NCBI RefSeq assembly: GCF_003113895.1
Contig: NZ_BDUD01000001.1
Location: 4,735,635-4,799,634 of the forward strand
Source: Nostoc commune NIES-4072
GTDB taxonomy: Bacteria; Cyanobacteriota; Cyanobacteriia; Cyanobacteriales; Nostocaceae
DNA: 64,000 nt
Reading direction: 5' to 3'
Every line of letters begins with the position of its first letter. Position 1 is the stretch's first letter. The notes beneath the pieces are model-generated. The model saw only the letters and a program-made list of their open reading frames with translations. It was not told the origin of the DNA and ran no database searches. The translations under genes and the position numbers were made by a program. Below are positions 27,506 through 37,020 of the stretch, piece by piece.

Positions 27506-30211
27506 ATGGTAAAGCTTCATAACTCCAAATCCGCACGAGAAGTCTTCAATATTTCTAAATTGGCGATTCAATTTTCGTGGCTGACAGTGAGTTTTTGGAT
27601 TGCCGTAACAGTAGCTGGTGTTCTGGCTTTCAGTTCCCTCAAGTATGCCTTGTTTCCAGATATTACATTTCCAGTGGTGGTTGTGAATGCTACAGCCCCC
27701 CTGACAACTGCCCTGGATACAGAAGCAAAGCTCACTAAACCCCTGGAAGAACGCCTCCGCTCCCTAGAAGGACTGGAGAATATTCGCTCATCCACTTATC
27801 CTAGTCAAACAGCCGTTGCCCTTTCTTTCGCGGTTGGGACGAATTTAGAAACATCGACCAAAAAAGTTGAAACTGCCCTCAAGCAGTTGACTCTACCTCA
27901 AGGGGCGACTTCTAAAATTATTCCCCTGAATTTAAATGAATCAGCCGCCATTAGTTATGCCATTGAGAGTTCCACACGGAATCTTACAGATTTGACAGAG
28001 TTGGCGAAAGACGAGATTGTGAGTGCGATCGCTAAACTGCCAGGAGTTCTAAAAGTCTCGCTGTTGGGTGGTGCTACTGCAACTCCTCCCGTAAATCCAT
28101 TGAATGCGAGTGCAGCTATTCCCCAAGCAGGGGCAACATTAGTCCGATTTAATGGGCAAGATGCACTCGCATTTCAGGTAATCAAACGTGGCAATGCTAA
28201 CACTTTGGAAGTAGTGAGTCGAGTTGAAAAAGAAGTCCAAAGGCTGCGGTCTAGCCTGAAGGATGTCAAACTCACTTTAGCTTCTACTCAAGCAGAATAT
28301 ATCCGCCAAGCCACTAGGTCAACAATTGATGCGCTGATGGAAGCAATCTTGTTGTCGATAGTGGTAATTTTTCCTTTTTTATGGAATTGGCGAGCCACTC
28401 TAATCTCTGCCTTGGCGATTCCTACGTCTTTGTTGGCGACGTTTATCGTCATGGCGATTTTCGGCTTTAACCTGGAAACAATTACCCTGCTGGCTTTAGC
28501 TTTGGTGATTGGTAGTATTGTTGATGATGCGATCGTTGATGTGGAAAACATCATGCGACACGTAGATGATGGGGAAACTCCTCGCCAAGCAGCGCTTTTA
28601 GCTACAAATGAAATTGGGTTGACAGTCACCGCCGCCACTTTAACAGCAGTAGCGGTTTTTCTGCCCATAGGTTTGATGGGCGGGGTAATCGGTCAGTTCT
28701 TCAAGCCTTTCGGTATTACTGTTTCAGCCGCGATGCTCGCTTCTATGCTAGTTGCTCGGACTTTATCTCCAGTCCTAGCTATCTACTGGCTGAAACCCAA
28801 ATCCTCGCTCTCCCCGCGTCGAGAAGCAAATATATCGGTAGCGTTTAGCCAATTTTACAGAAACTTGCTGAGTTGGTCTTTGAATCACCGCAAGATAGTT
28901 ATCGGATTAGCTGTACTCAGCTTTATCGCAGGTATAGCACTGATTCCACTAATTCCCAAAGGCTTTATTCCTAAACTCGATCGCGGTGAATTTAATATTG
29001 CTTATACGGCTCCTTTACCGAGTATCCCCGATTTGGCAAGTAAGGGAGCAGGGGCAGCAGGGGGAGAAAAATTAATTCCCTCATCCCAATCGCTAGTGCC
29101 CAATCCCCAATTCCCAATCCCCAATCCCTTGAACGATTCTCTTGAGGTTGCAAAGAAATTAGAAGAGGTTGTAAGAAAATCACCGGCAGTAGAAACGGTA
29201 TTTACCACTGTTGGTTCCCGTGAGGGTGAGCCGAACAAAGGGATACTATATGTAAAGCTTAAAAAAGACCGCACAATCACAACTGCCGAACTACAAGACC
29301 AATTCCGCTCCTCATTACCTACTCTTTCTGGAGTAACTACTAGTGTCGAAGATATTCAATTTGTTGATTCTGGCGGTCAAAAACCCCTCCAGATAGCTTT
29401 ACGCGGTAATGATCTCCAAGCCTTAAGCAAAGCAGTCAAAGCAATTAAAGAGAGAATTCAGAGACTACCGGGATTCGCTGATGTCACAGTTACAGGTGAA
29501 ACGAATCCACAGGGTACAGTTTTTCAAATCGAGCGTCTGAATAATCAGCGCGTGGCTTACGTCAGTGCTAATCTTGGCAAGGATTTATCCTTGGGTGATG
29601 CTACTGACAAAGTGGTAGCTGAAGCTAAGGCGGTGTTACCCCCTAATGTTTCCTTAAATTTAGGAGGAGACTCTGCTAGCCAAGGTAAGGTTTTTAACAG
29701 TTTTGGCAGTACTTTAGCTCTATCTGCTCTGTGTATTGTCATAGTACTAATTTTGCTGTTCAAAAGCTGGGTAGACCCTCTGGTGATTGGTGTCTCTTTG
29801 CCTTTAGCGCTAGTGGGGGCAATGTTGGCATTACTAATTACCAAAAGCGACTTTGGCATGATCTCACTGATCGGTTTTGTGTTTTTGCTGGGGCTGGCAA
29901 ATAAAAATGCCATCTTACTGGTGGATTACATCAATCAATTACGCAACGCTGGCTTAGACCGCACTGAGGCAATCCTCAACACCGGACTAGTGCGCCTCAG
30001 ACCAATTATGATGACCACTGCCTCCACTATTTTAGGGATGCTACCGATCGCATTAGGTTTTGGTGCTGGTTCAGAATTGCGATCGCCGATGGCTGTAGCG
30101 ATCGCAGGTGGACTGGTGACTTCAACTATCCTCAGTTTGATAGTTGTGCCGGTAGTCTACGCAATTTTAGACGATTGGTTTCCCCGATTTCGCACGAGAG
30201 AAAGAAGTTGA
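27506..30211 (+). CDS. RND-family efflux transporter (HAE1/AcrB type)
   Basis: A proton-driven inner-membrane exporter with the two-fold RND layout: first helix near residue 25, helices 2-6 from about 270 to 420, a second periplasmic domain and helices 7-12 after 735. The proton-relay pair is in GSIVDDAIVDVENI. At 901 residues it is about 130 shorter than AcrB. Residues about 512-542 (GAGAAGGEKLIPSSQSLVPN and onward) are encoded by intergenic-type tandem repeats, apparently an in-frame insertion in the second periplasmic domain. No adaptor or outer-membrane partner gene is nearby. The stop overlaps the hpnA start as TGATG, so export of a hopanoid intermediate is a reasonable but unproven idea. 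Confidence 0.88.
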   Translation: MVKLHNSKSAREVFNISKLAIQFSWLTVSFWIAVTVAGVLAFSSLKYALFPDITFPVVVVNATAPLTTALDTEAKLTKPLEERLRSLEGLENIRSSTYPSQTAVALSFAVGTNLETSTKKVETALKQLTLPQGATSKIIPLNLNESAAISYAIESSTRNLTDLTELAKDEIVSAIAKLPGVLKVSLLGGATATPPVNPLNASAAIPQAGATLVRFNGQDALAFQVIKRGNANTLEVVSRVEKEVQRLRSSLKDVKLTLASTQAEYIRQATRSTIDALMEAILLSIVVIFPFLWNWRATLISALAIPTSLLATFIVMAIFGFNLETITLLALALVIGSIVDDAIVDVENIMRHVDDGETPRQAALLATNEIGLTVTAATLTAVAVFLPIGLMGGVIGQFFKPFGITVSAAMLASMLVARTLSPVLAIYWLKPKSSLSPRREANISVAFSQFYRNLLSWSLNHRKIVIGLAVLSFIAGIALIPLIPKGFIPKLDRGEFNIAYTAPLPSIPDLASKGAGAAGGEKLIPSSQSLVPNPQFPIPNPLNDSLEVAKKLEEVVRKSPAVETVFTTVGSREGEPNKGILYVKLKKDRTITTAELQDQFRSSLPTLSGVTTSVEDIQFVDSGGQKPLQIALRGNDLQALSKAVKAIKERIQRLPGFADVTVTGETNPQGTVFQIERLNNQRVAYVSANLGKDLSLGDATDKVVAEAKAVLPPNVSLNLGGDSASQGKVFNSFGSTLALSALCIVIVLILLFKSWVDPLVIGVSLPLALVGAMLALLITKSDFGMISLIGFVFLLGLANKNAILLVDYINQLRNAGLDRTEAILNTGLVRLRPIMMTTASTILGMLPIALGFGAGSELRSPMAVAIAGGLVTSTILSLIVVPVVYAILDDWFPRFRTRERS
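29041..29133. repeat. Tandem-repeat insertion inside the RND gene
   Basis: The stretch GGAGCAGGGGCAGCAGGGGG followed by CCCAATCCCCAATTCCCAAT-type heptamers is identical in style to intergenic repeats elsewhere in the window, but is read through as about 30 residues in the RND protein. Confidence 0.75.
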
Positions 30212-31263
30212 TGCAAGTTTTTGTCACTGGGGGTACGGGCTTTATTGGCGCCCACTTAGTACGGTTGTTACTACAACAGGGATATGATGTCAAAGCCCTG
30301 GTACGCTCAAGCAGCAATTTGGAGAATCTACGCGGTTTGGAGGTGGAAATTGTCAAAGGCGATTTGAACGATCCAAATCTCTGGCAACAGATGAGAGGTT
30401 GTCAATATCTATTTCATGTGGCAGCCCATTATTCCCTCTGGCAAACAGACCGGGAGTTACTCTACCATAACAATGTTCTGGGTACGCGCAATGTGTTAGC
30501 AGCAGCCCGCAAAGCTGGCATTGAGCGCACGGTTTATACCAGTTCAGTAGCGGCAATTGGGGTAGGATCATCTGGGGAAGTTGTGGATGAAACACATCAG
30601 AGTCCCTTAGAAAAGTTGGTGAGTGACTACAAAAAGTCTAAGTTTCTCGCTGAACAAGAAGCCATACAAGCCTTTGCTAAAGGTCAGGAGGTAGTTATTG
30701 TCAATCCCAGCAGCCCAATTGGCTCGTTGGATATCAAACCTACCCCGACAGGTGATATAATTCTGCGGTTTTTGCGTAGGCAAATGCCCTTTTACTTAGA
30801 TACTGGTTTAAATTTTATCGATGTGCGGGATGTGGCATGGGGACATTTACTGGCTTTGCAACGGGGTAAATCAGGCGATCGCTATATCTTAGGTAATCAA
30901 AACCTAAGCCTCAAGGAACTACTCGAACAACTCGCCGATATCACAGGTCTAATAGCACCTCAACGAACAGTACCCGCTTGGCTCCCTTTTAGTGTTGCCT
31001 GGGTTGATGAAAACATTCTCGCACCCTTGGGTAAATCGCCCTCAGTGCCATTGGATGGCGTTCGGATGGCGAAACAACCTATGTATTACAATGCCGCCAA
31101 GGCTGTACGAGAGTTGGGTCTACCTCAATCTCCGCTAAAGGTGGCACTCAAGGATGCCGTGAATTGGTTTGTTGCTCAGGGGTATGTCAACCCCTCTGGG
31201 GAATTCAAAATTCAAAATTCAAAATTCAAAATTAAAGACCCCACAGATCAATATTGGGGTTGA
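30211..31263 (+). CDS. hpnA: Hopanoid-associated sugar epimerase-like protein
   Basis: An extended short-chain dehydrogenase with NAD(P)-binding GGTGFIG at residues 7-13, HVAAHYSLW, TSSVAAIG and the YxxxK in SDYKKSK. HpnA proteins are found in hopanoid clusters and are thought to act on the polar side chain. I start at ATG 30211 because MQVFVTGGTGFIG is the family start and overlaps the RND stop (TGATG); 12 in-frame codons upstream belong to the RND gene region. The C-terminal residues after GYVNPSGE are encoded by AAAATTC tandem repeats (31201-31238), so the natural end was altered. hpnH follows after 34 bases. Confidence 0.93.
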   Translation: MQVFVTGGTGFIGAHLVRLLLQQGYDVKALVRSSSNLENLRGLEVEIVKGDLNDPNLWQQMRGCQYLFHVAAHYSLWQTDRELLYHNNVLGTRNVLAAARKAGIERTVYTSSVAAIGVGSSGEVVDETHQSPLEKLVSDYKKSKFLAEQEAIQAFAKGQEVVIVNPSSPIGSLDIKPTPTGDIILRFLRRQMPFYLDTGLNFIDVRDVAWGHLLALQRGKSGDRYILGNQNLSLKELLEQLADITGLIAPQRTVPAWLPFSVAWVDENILAPLGKSPSVPLDGVRMAKQPMYYNAAKAVRELGLPQSPLKVALKDAVNWFVAQGYVNPSGEFKIQNSKFKIKDPTDQYWG

Positions 31264-31297
31264 GAACGTGGTGTTTTGATAACAGAGGAGTAATAGA

Positions 31298-32317
31298 ATG
31301 GCAGTTAATCTACAACAAGCTATGGATATTGGGAAGTATCTTGTTACCCAGCGTTTGAAAGGACGTAAACGCTTCCCCTTAGTATTGATGTTGGAACCTC
31401 TTTTTCGGTGTAATCTGGCCTGTACTGGTTGTGGTAAAATCCAACATCCAAAGGAAATTTTAAAGCAAAATCTCACCCCAGAACAGTGCTTTGCCGCAGT
31501 GGAAGAGTGTGGCGCACCGGTTGTTTCAATTCCGGGGGGAGAACCGCTTCTACATCCCCAGATTGATGAGATTGTTCAGGGATTAATTGAGCGCAAGAAG
31601 TATATTTACTTGTGTACCAATGGCTTGTTGTTAGAAAAGAGCCTGGATAAGTTTCAACCTTCCCCTTACCTGACTTTTAGCGTCCATTTAGATGGGATGC
31701 GGGAGTTGCACGATCAGTGTGTCGATCGCAAAGGTGTTTTTGATATTGCTGTCAAAGCCATTCGTGCCGCTAAAGCTAAAGGCTTTCGTGTCACCACTAA
31801 CACCACTATCTTTGAGGGTACCCAACCCAAAGATATGCAAGAGTTCTTCGACTTTCTAGAAACGCTAAATACTGACGGGATGATGATTTCTCCCGGTTAC
31901 AGTTACGAGTGGGCACCAGATCAAGATCATTTTCTCCACCGAGAACAAACACGCACCCTCTTCCGGCAAATTCTGGCTCCTTACAAAGCTGGTGAAAAGA
32001 ACTGGAACTTCAATCACAATCCCCTGTTCTTAGATTTTCTCACAGGTGAAAAGGACTACGAATGCACGCCTTGGGGTAGCCCTAGTTATAGCGTTCTCGG
32101 CTGGCAAAAACCTTGCTATCTGCTAAACGAAGGTTATTACTCTACCTTCAAGGAATTAGTGGCACAAACTGACTGGAGTCAATACGGCCAGAACAGTGGT
32201 AATCCCAAGTGTGCCGATTGCATGGTTCACTGCGGCTACGAACCCACCGCCGCAATGGATGCAATGCAACCGCAAAATATGGCGCGTGCCCTTGGCAGTG
32301 TGTTTGGCAGGGGGTAG
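31298..32317 (+). CDS. hpnH: Adenosylhopane synthase, radical SAM protein
   Basis: HpnH joins a 5'-deoxyadenosyl group to diploptene to give adenosylhopane, the first step of hopanoid side-chain building. The radical-SAM cluster ligands are Cys38, Cys42 and Cys45 in [12 protein letters not shown], followed by [11 protein letters not shown] for SAM binding. A C-terminal cysteine set ([12 protein letters not shown]) is as in the family. The ribosome site GAGGAG is strong. The stop codon TAG is the first three bases of an inverted-repeat element (32315-32466), so the end may have been shifted by that insertion. No squalene-hopene cyclase gene is in the window. Confidence 0.95.
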   Translation: MAVNLQQAMDIGKYLVTQRLKGRKRFPLVLMLEPLFRCNLACTGCGKIQHPKEILKQNLTPEQCFAAVEECGAPVVSIPGGEPLLHPQIDEIVQGLIERKKYIYLCTNGLLLEKSLDKFQPSPYLTFSVHLDGMRELHDQCVDRKGVFDIAVKAIRAAKAKGFRVTTNTTIFEGTQPKDMQEFFDFLETLNTDGMMISPGYSYEWAPDQDHFLHREQTRTLFRQILAPYKAGEKNWNFNHNPLFLDFLTGEKDYECTPWGSPSYSVLGWQKPCYLLNEGYYSTFKELVAQTDWSQYGQNSGNPKCADCMVHCGYEPTAAMDAMQPQNMARALGSVFGRG

Positions 32318-32466
32318 TGGTTTGTCCCATTAATTATGAAGGTTAAGAGAACGAACCGCGAATGCGAGTCCGTCTCGCAGAGAAAATACGAAGTACACAA
32401 AGGAAGAGTAAAGAAGAGAAATTTAAAAACTGATTTACTCCGCAAAATTAATGGGACAGACTACTA
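32315..32466. repeat. MITE-like element at the 3' end of hpnH
   Basis: TAGTGGTTTGTCCCATTAAT at 32315 and the inverse ATTAATGGGACAGACTACTA ending at 32466 are 21-base inverted ends with 19 matches. The 152-base interior carries the GTCTCGCAGAGAA repeat. The element begins exactly at the hpnH stop codon. The remaining gap to 32817 contains no recognised gene and another short hairpin (CCGCAAGGG..CCTTGCGG near 32560). Confidence 0.65.
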
Positions 32467-32817
32467 GTACAACAAACGCGGAAATAAACATACCATTTCA
32501 AATGGCGCAAGAAGCTCGGAATACAATTATGCGTGACTTTTGACTTTTGACTTCCCCGCAAGGGCCGACTTCCGCCTTGCGGTACTAGCCTTAAAGGACA
32601 CAAGCTCTTTTTATTTCTACACAAAACTTAATATTTACTGATTTTAACTAAACATCCTCTTAGACATTGCTCTGGAAGCGCTTGGGCTTCGTTTTAAAAA
32701 TCTAATTAATGGAGGATGTTTGATTATTATTAACAAAACCTATGAATCGCCTCTACCCTTTGGTAGATTTAACATTGACAAGAAATTTTTTTATACAATA
32801 CGTAGATTATACGGTCA

Positions 32818-33279
32818 ATGCCCCAGGTAGTTTTAGTTAACCCACAAATTCCTCCTAATACAGGTAATATTGCCCGTACTTGTGCTGCTACGGGTACAGA
32901 GTTGCATTTGGTGGGGCCTTTGGGATTTGAAATTAGCGATCGCTACCTCAAAAGAGCCGGATTAGATTACTGGTCTTACGTTCAACTGCACTATCACGAA
33001 TCGCTAGAAGCCTTTAAAACCTTACATCAGCAGCGTGGAGGCAGATGGTTAGGTTTTAGTGTCCGTGGAAGTTGTAATTACGTCAGTTTTCAGTTTCAAC
33101 CAGATGATTGGTTGCTGTTTGGTAGTGAAACTACTGGCTTACCACCAGAAATTTTGTCTGATTGCGATGCTACTCTGTATATTCCTATGAGCCAACCGGG
33201 GGTTCGCAGCTTGAATCTTTCAGTAAGTGTAGCAATTAGCTTATTTGAAACCCGTCGTCAGCTAGGCTATTTACAATAG
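32818..33279 (+). CDS. trmL: tRNA (cytidine/uridine-34 2'-O)-methyltransferase
   Basis: A SPOUT-class knot methyltransferase that modifies the wobble base of tRNA-Leu. The whole 153-residue protein matches TrmL: VVLVNPQIPPNTGNIARTCA, LVGPLGF, KRAGLDYW, LFGSETTGLP and the knot motif IPMSQPGVRSLNLSVSVAI. It stands alone. The perfect palindrome 12 bases after its stop is a likely transcription end. Confidence 0.94.
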   Translation: MPQVVLVNPQIPPNTGNIARTCAATGTELHLVGPLGFEISDRYLKRAGLDYWSYVQLHYHESLEAFKTLHQQRGGRWLGFSVRGSCNYVSFQFQPDDWLLFGSETTGLPPEILSDCDATLYIPMSQPGVRSLNLSVSVAISLFETRRQLGYLQ

Positions 33280-33290
33280 TTATTTACATC

Positions 33291-33320
33291 ATTTTTATAA
33301 GTATATATACTTATAAAAAT
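33291..33320. terminator. Perfect 30-base palindrome after trmL
   Basis: ATTTTTATAAGTATA is followed directly by its exact complement TATACTTATAAAAAT. The AT-only stem is weak as a classical terminator but sits 12 bases past the trmL stop, the expected position. Confidence 0.45.
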
Positions 33321-34070
33321 CCTAAGTATCTATTAGACAAACGATTTGTGGCAGTAAAAGTTTTCTAAATTACTGGAATAATATGTAAAACAAGATACCT
33401 AAAATTAGTTCTTTTCCGAAATTGTAGTGGAAGATACTTACAAGGATACGAAGGTTATTATAAGAAATCTGTATATAAAACTTGGGATATTGCCAAATTT
33501 GAATGATAGATTTTGATGAATCTGAAGCATCCTAAATTGGGGGTAAAAAAAGCTAAATCCAGTCAAATTAGACATTTCAGCCATTTTAGTTCGAGCAACG
33601 TTAGAAAGTAGCCCCAAAGTAGCCGATAGATCATACGGTTGTTTTTTAGGGAATAATCAACGTAAAGTCTCGTGTTGAGAAGACTGATTGGGTAGAAATA
33701 TCTTGAAGATATCTACAGTGGGGGGCATCACTTTTCCAGAAGTCGCAGCAATTTAATTCTCGGCAGCGACTATGGACTTGGCAAATAGTTTGTCCAGTCC
33801 CCGCGATTGACGCAAGACAATGGCGGACAATGGTAAAAAGTAAAACGTCCTAAGTGGTGTGAGGAGTGGTTCGGACAAGTAAACACAGCAAAATTTAAGT
33901 TTTGCTAATACGTGTGAACTTGTTTAAATCAGAGAAGCAGGTTAATCTTGCGTAAGCATCTCTGGTGAATGTGATCTTGATCTATCATTCGTTGTGATCT
34001 AAATCATTTACTAGTATCCAACTGAAAAATCGAGGTCAGTTAAGCGCTAGTGATCATTAGGAGGTCGTCT
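33321..34070 (+). promoter_or_regulatory. Long structured leader of the LysM/M23 hydrolase gene
   Basis: No gene lies in these 750 bases. From 33740 several hairpins can form in the sense direction: GTCGC..GCGAC around 33738-33766, TGGACTTGGCAAATAGTTTG closing with TCCA near 33771, and AGCAAAA..TTTTGCT near 33889. Cell-wall hydrolase genes of this kind in cyanobacteria are known to be preceded by ydaO-type cyclic-di-AMP riboswitches, but I could not match the conserved ydaO core here, so the role is open. AGGAGG at 34059-34064 is the ribosome site. Confidence 0.35.
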
Positions 34071-36377
34071 TTGAAACGAGCATTGAAAAAGAGAGTGAAA
34101 GCTGTGTTGAACAATAACCCCAGCAGCGATGATGCCCCGGTAGAACTGCTAAATGTGATAAATCCAAAAGTTAACCGCCGGGTGCGGACAAAAGCCGCCA
34201 TGATTGGCTTGGCAATCTCTATGGGAGCAACCAGCCTTTTGGTGACTCGACAAAGCGATCAAGCCCAAGCAGCAGTGCCTGTAGGGAGCCAAAAGGCAAC
34301 CTCAACAATTCCTGCTATTCCTGACACTGAGGTGAAATTTGCCTCCACAAAGCTGGAGTCCCAAGCAGTCTCATCAGCGAGCGTGCCGGAAAATCCTGTT
34401 ATTGTGGAACCAACGGCAGTCTCACAAGTGCCTGGGCTTGAAGCTAAATGGCAAGTCGCGGCAAAGGGAATGTCTTTGCAAGTTCCTGCATCAGAAAGGT
34501 TTTCTCAAGGAACAGCAGTTTATAAAAATTCCACTTACCTGAACCCCCAAGTGGCACAGGGATTAAGTAATACCTTAGCTGAGGCTAGTTTCCCAACAGT
34601 CAATAATCTGTCTGAGTCTAGTGCTGATGGTGTTGGTATTGCAAATGCATCAACTGCCCAGCCACAAACAGTGGCAACGTCAACCGCAGCCAACAGTGAA
34701 ATAAATGCACAACTTAAGGCGCAACAAGAGTTCGCACTGAATCGTTTACAAGAAAAATCGAACCGTTTAAGAAACAGTCTGGCACAGTTGCGGTCTGGGG
34801 AGACTAAAGATTTATCACAAGCTGATATGGGGTTGGCACAGCCAACAACTGTAGTTGAGAAGACTGTATTAGCCCAGTCGGACACTTCTGGCGATGCAAG
34901 CAAAGCGAAGCTGATATCGAAGTTAAAACAGAAGACACAGACGACTGCACTAAAACCACTAGCTACACCAACAGTTATTGCGTCCTCGACTCGAACATCT
35001 TACGAAGTTAAGCCTGGAGATACACTAGCAGCGATCGCCAGCAGATATAACACTTCCGTATCAGAACTAGTCAAGGCAAATAACCTCAATGATCCAAATG
35101 AACTGAAAATTAGTCAACAACTAATTATTCCTGCTGTTCAAATGGAGGCAACTGTAGCAAGTAACCCCATTGTAGCGAGCACTACTTTTGTAGAGTCCAG
35201 CAAAGCTCCAAAAATAGACAACTCCCCTATAAATATTGGTAGTGCCAACTCATATTTACCTAGTTCACAATCACCAGCTATTGCCGACAACAGTAACATT
35301 ACCGTCCCTACACCGGTAACTGTTCAGGTTCAGGCAAATAGTGCGACCAACTTAGAAAAAGCCCCTACCCCTACTTCTTATGGCGTCGGTGGTGAAAATC
35401 AAGTGCCACAAACTTTTGCCGAAATACAACAGTTTAAAGCACCAACAAATAGGGTAGCAAGGGTCAACAATAACAATAATGACCGTTTGCGGAGCTTACA
35501 AGCGGAAATTCAGAGGTTACAGCAGAAATATCGCACTCAACAGTCTGGTAACTCAGTTGTGTCAGCAGCAGCTTCTGAAACTAATAATGCTGCAATGCTC
35601 ACTCCTATTTCTACCCCTAATAATTTCACTGTACCCAATGCGGCTCGACCCAATAGTGTAGCAATCCAAATTCCAGTTCCTACACCGATTCGGAGTAACT
35701 ATAGCGTTCAGCCAATTAAACCCCAATTCCGTACTTCTGTGCGCCCTAGCGAGGTAGCAAACCCAGAATTCTTACCTAATCTAGGGTCTGCTAGTCAGTG
35801 GACTCCTTCTAGCACGCCATCTGCCATAAAGGTAAAAGTTGCAACGCCCTCTGGAAGAGTAAATGCCTCTGACTCCTTAGGAATGATGCGGGGAAGGACA
35901 GTTACACCACAGGTACTACCATCTTTGGCAGCAGTTGATCAATATCTGCCCAGACCTGTTGACGAACTTACGCCTCCTCCATCTACTTCAACCATAGCTT
36001 ACACCTGGCCAGCAAAGGGTACTCTCACTTCTGGCTTTGGTATGCGTTGGGGAAGACCGCACAAGGGAATTGACGTTGCTAACTCCACTGGCACGCCTGT
36101 TGTCGCCTCAGCTGAGGGTACGATAGAAAAAGCTGGCTGGAACAACGGTGGTTACGGGAACCTTGTCGAAATCCGCCATCCTGATGGCAGCACGACTCGC
36201 TACGCTCATAACAGCAAAATTCTGGTACAACCTGGTCAACAGGTGCATCAAGGAGAAACAATTGCTTTAATGGGTAGCACTGGTCACAGTACCGGGCCAC
36301 ACACCCACTTTGAAATTCATCCATCAGGTAAGGGTGCTGTTAACCCAATAGCCTTCCTACCACAGCAACGCGTGTAA
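34071..36377 (+). CDS. LysM-M23 peptidoglycan endopeptidase (NlpD/EnvC-like)
   Basis: An exported or membrane-anchored zinc endopeptidase or divisome activator. After a basic start (MKRALKKRVKAVL) a membrane helix lies near residues 45-60, then a long Ser/Thr/Gln/Pro-rich region with a coiled coil (near 215-245), one LysM domain (YEVKPGDTLAAIASRYNTSV), more linker, and a C-terminal M23 domain (SGFGMRWGRPHKGIDVA, HSTGPHTHFEIH with metal histidines). I start at TTG 34071 because a perfect AGGAGG sits six bases before it; a GTG frame start seven codons earlier has no ribosome site. A rho-independent terminator follows. Confidence 0.9.
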   Translation: MKRALKKRVKAVLNNNPSSDDAPVELLNVINPKVNRRVRTKAAMIGLAISMGATSLLVTRQSDQAQAAVPVGSQKATSTIPAIPDTEVKFASTKLESQAVSSASVPENPVIVEPTAVSQVPGLEAKWQVAAKGMSLQVPASERFSQGTAVYKNSTYLNPQVAQGLSNTLAEASFPTVNNLSESSADGVGIANASTAQPQTVATSTAANSEINAQLKAQQEFALNRLQEKSNRLRNSLAQLRSGETKDLSQADMGLAQPTTVVEKTVLAQSDTSGDASKAKLISKLKQKTQTTALKPLATPTVIASSTRTSYEVKPGDTLAAIASRYNTSVSELVKANNLNDPNELKISQQLIIPAVQMEATVASNPIVASTTFVESSKAPKIDNSPINIGSANSYLPSSQSPAIADNSNITVPTPVTVQVQANSATNLEKAPTPTSYGVGGENQVPQTFAEIQQFKAPTNRVARVNNNNNDRLRSLQAEIQRLQQKYRTQQSGNSVVSAAASETNNAAMLTPISTPNNFTVPNAARPNSVAIQIPVPTPIRSNYSVQPIKPQFRTSVRPSEVANPEFLPNLGSASQWTPSSTPSAIKVKVATPSGRVNASDSLGMMRGRTVTPQVLPSLAAVDQYLPRPVDELTPPPSTSTIAYTWPAKGTLTSGFGMRWGRPHKGIDVANSTGTPVVASAEGTIEKAGWNNGGYGNLVEIRHPDGSTTRYAHNSKILVQPGQQVHQGETIALMGSTGHSTGPHTHFEIHPSGKGAVNPIAFLPQQRV

Positions 36378-36416
36378 TTCCTGGCTATCTGTAACTAAAT
36401 CATTGCCTTGTTAGTT

Positions 36417-36440
36417 GAGGGAGGTAAACTCCCTCTTTTG
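36417..36440 (+). terminator. Rho-independent terminator of the M23 gene
   Basis: GAGGGAG at 36417-36423, loop GTAAA, then CTCCCTC at 36429-36435 and TTTTG form a classic GC-rich stem with T-run 40 bases after the stop codon. Confidence 0.85.
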
Positions 36441-36543
36441 CTTTCTATTACTTCAACGGAGATGAAAGCTGTAAAAAAATTGCAAAAAAGGCTATCCTTT
36501 AGCAAATTTATATGCTATATTAGTTAATGATTTGGAAAGATAT

Positions 36544-36617
36544 GGCTCAGTAGCTCAGTTGGTTAGAGCACGGGACTCATAAGCCTGGGGTCGTTGGTTC
36601 AACTCCGACCTGAGCCA
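36544..36617 (+). tRNA. tRNA with CAU anticodon, probably elongator tRNA-Met
   Basis: A 74-base cloverleaf: acceptor GGCTCAG pairs with CTGAGCC before discriminator A; the D arm is GCTCAGTTGGTTAGAGC, anticodon loop CTCATAA, and T arm GTTGGTTCAACTCCGAC. The anticodon CAT could be elongator Met or the lysidine-modified Ile tRNA. The 5' half resembles elongator Met. The anticodon stem is imperfect (one G-T and an A-G at the loop). CCA is not encoded. Confidence 0.85.
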
Positions 36618-36934
36618 TTTTAAAAGAAGGATAATATAAGGGTTTCAGCTTCTAGTTATCAATAGTACTAGAGAGTTGTATTTTTATATAAGGCTCTTTT
36701 GACTATGAAATGACTATGCTTAATTTAATACATATTTTAAGTAAAAATACCCTTATATTTCTGAGCTAATCACACTTAATATGCGATTAGTCTATACATA
36801 AACTTTATGAAGATATTTAATAACTTAATAAACTTATTAAGTGTGATTTGAACTAAAAAATGAGATTTTAACTTATGATATGCTTCAGAAATGAGTATCC
36901 AGTTTATAGTTCACTTTTAGTATTCGAGTTTTTT

Positions 36935-37020
36935 ACTAATAATGATTATCGTGTAGGGTATAAAAAGACTGATAAGAGGGATGTTCGTATCAATACTCCG
37001 GCTTGATTATCATTATTAGT
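36935..37020. repeat. Inverted-repeat element in the 36618-37336 gap
   Basis: ACTAATAATGATTATC at 36935-36950 and GATTATCATTATTAGT at 37005-37020 are inverted copies (15 of 16). Each contains an AATGATTATC-like core that also resembles half of a Fur box. Element end or regulatory pair cannot be distinguished. The rest of the gap is AT-rich without a recognised gene. Confidence 0.4.

Noticed and set aside
27306..27536. 76-codon minus-strand frame upstream of and overlapping the hpnG start
   Set aside because: No recognisable domain. It lies in the divergent promoter region and overlaps the start of the RND gene on the other strand. It could still be a short leader frame, but the evidence is too weak.
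33857..33867. Yfr1-like 11-mer ACTCCTCACAC on the minus strand
   Set aside because: The core matches the conserved motif of the cyanobacterial small RNA Yfr1, but the flanking hairpins and terminator are not convincing and the usual guaB-trxA context is absent. An 11-base match can be chance.
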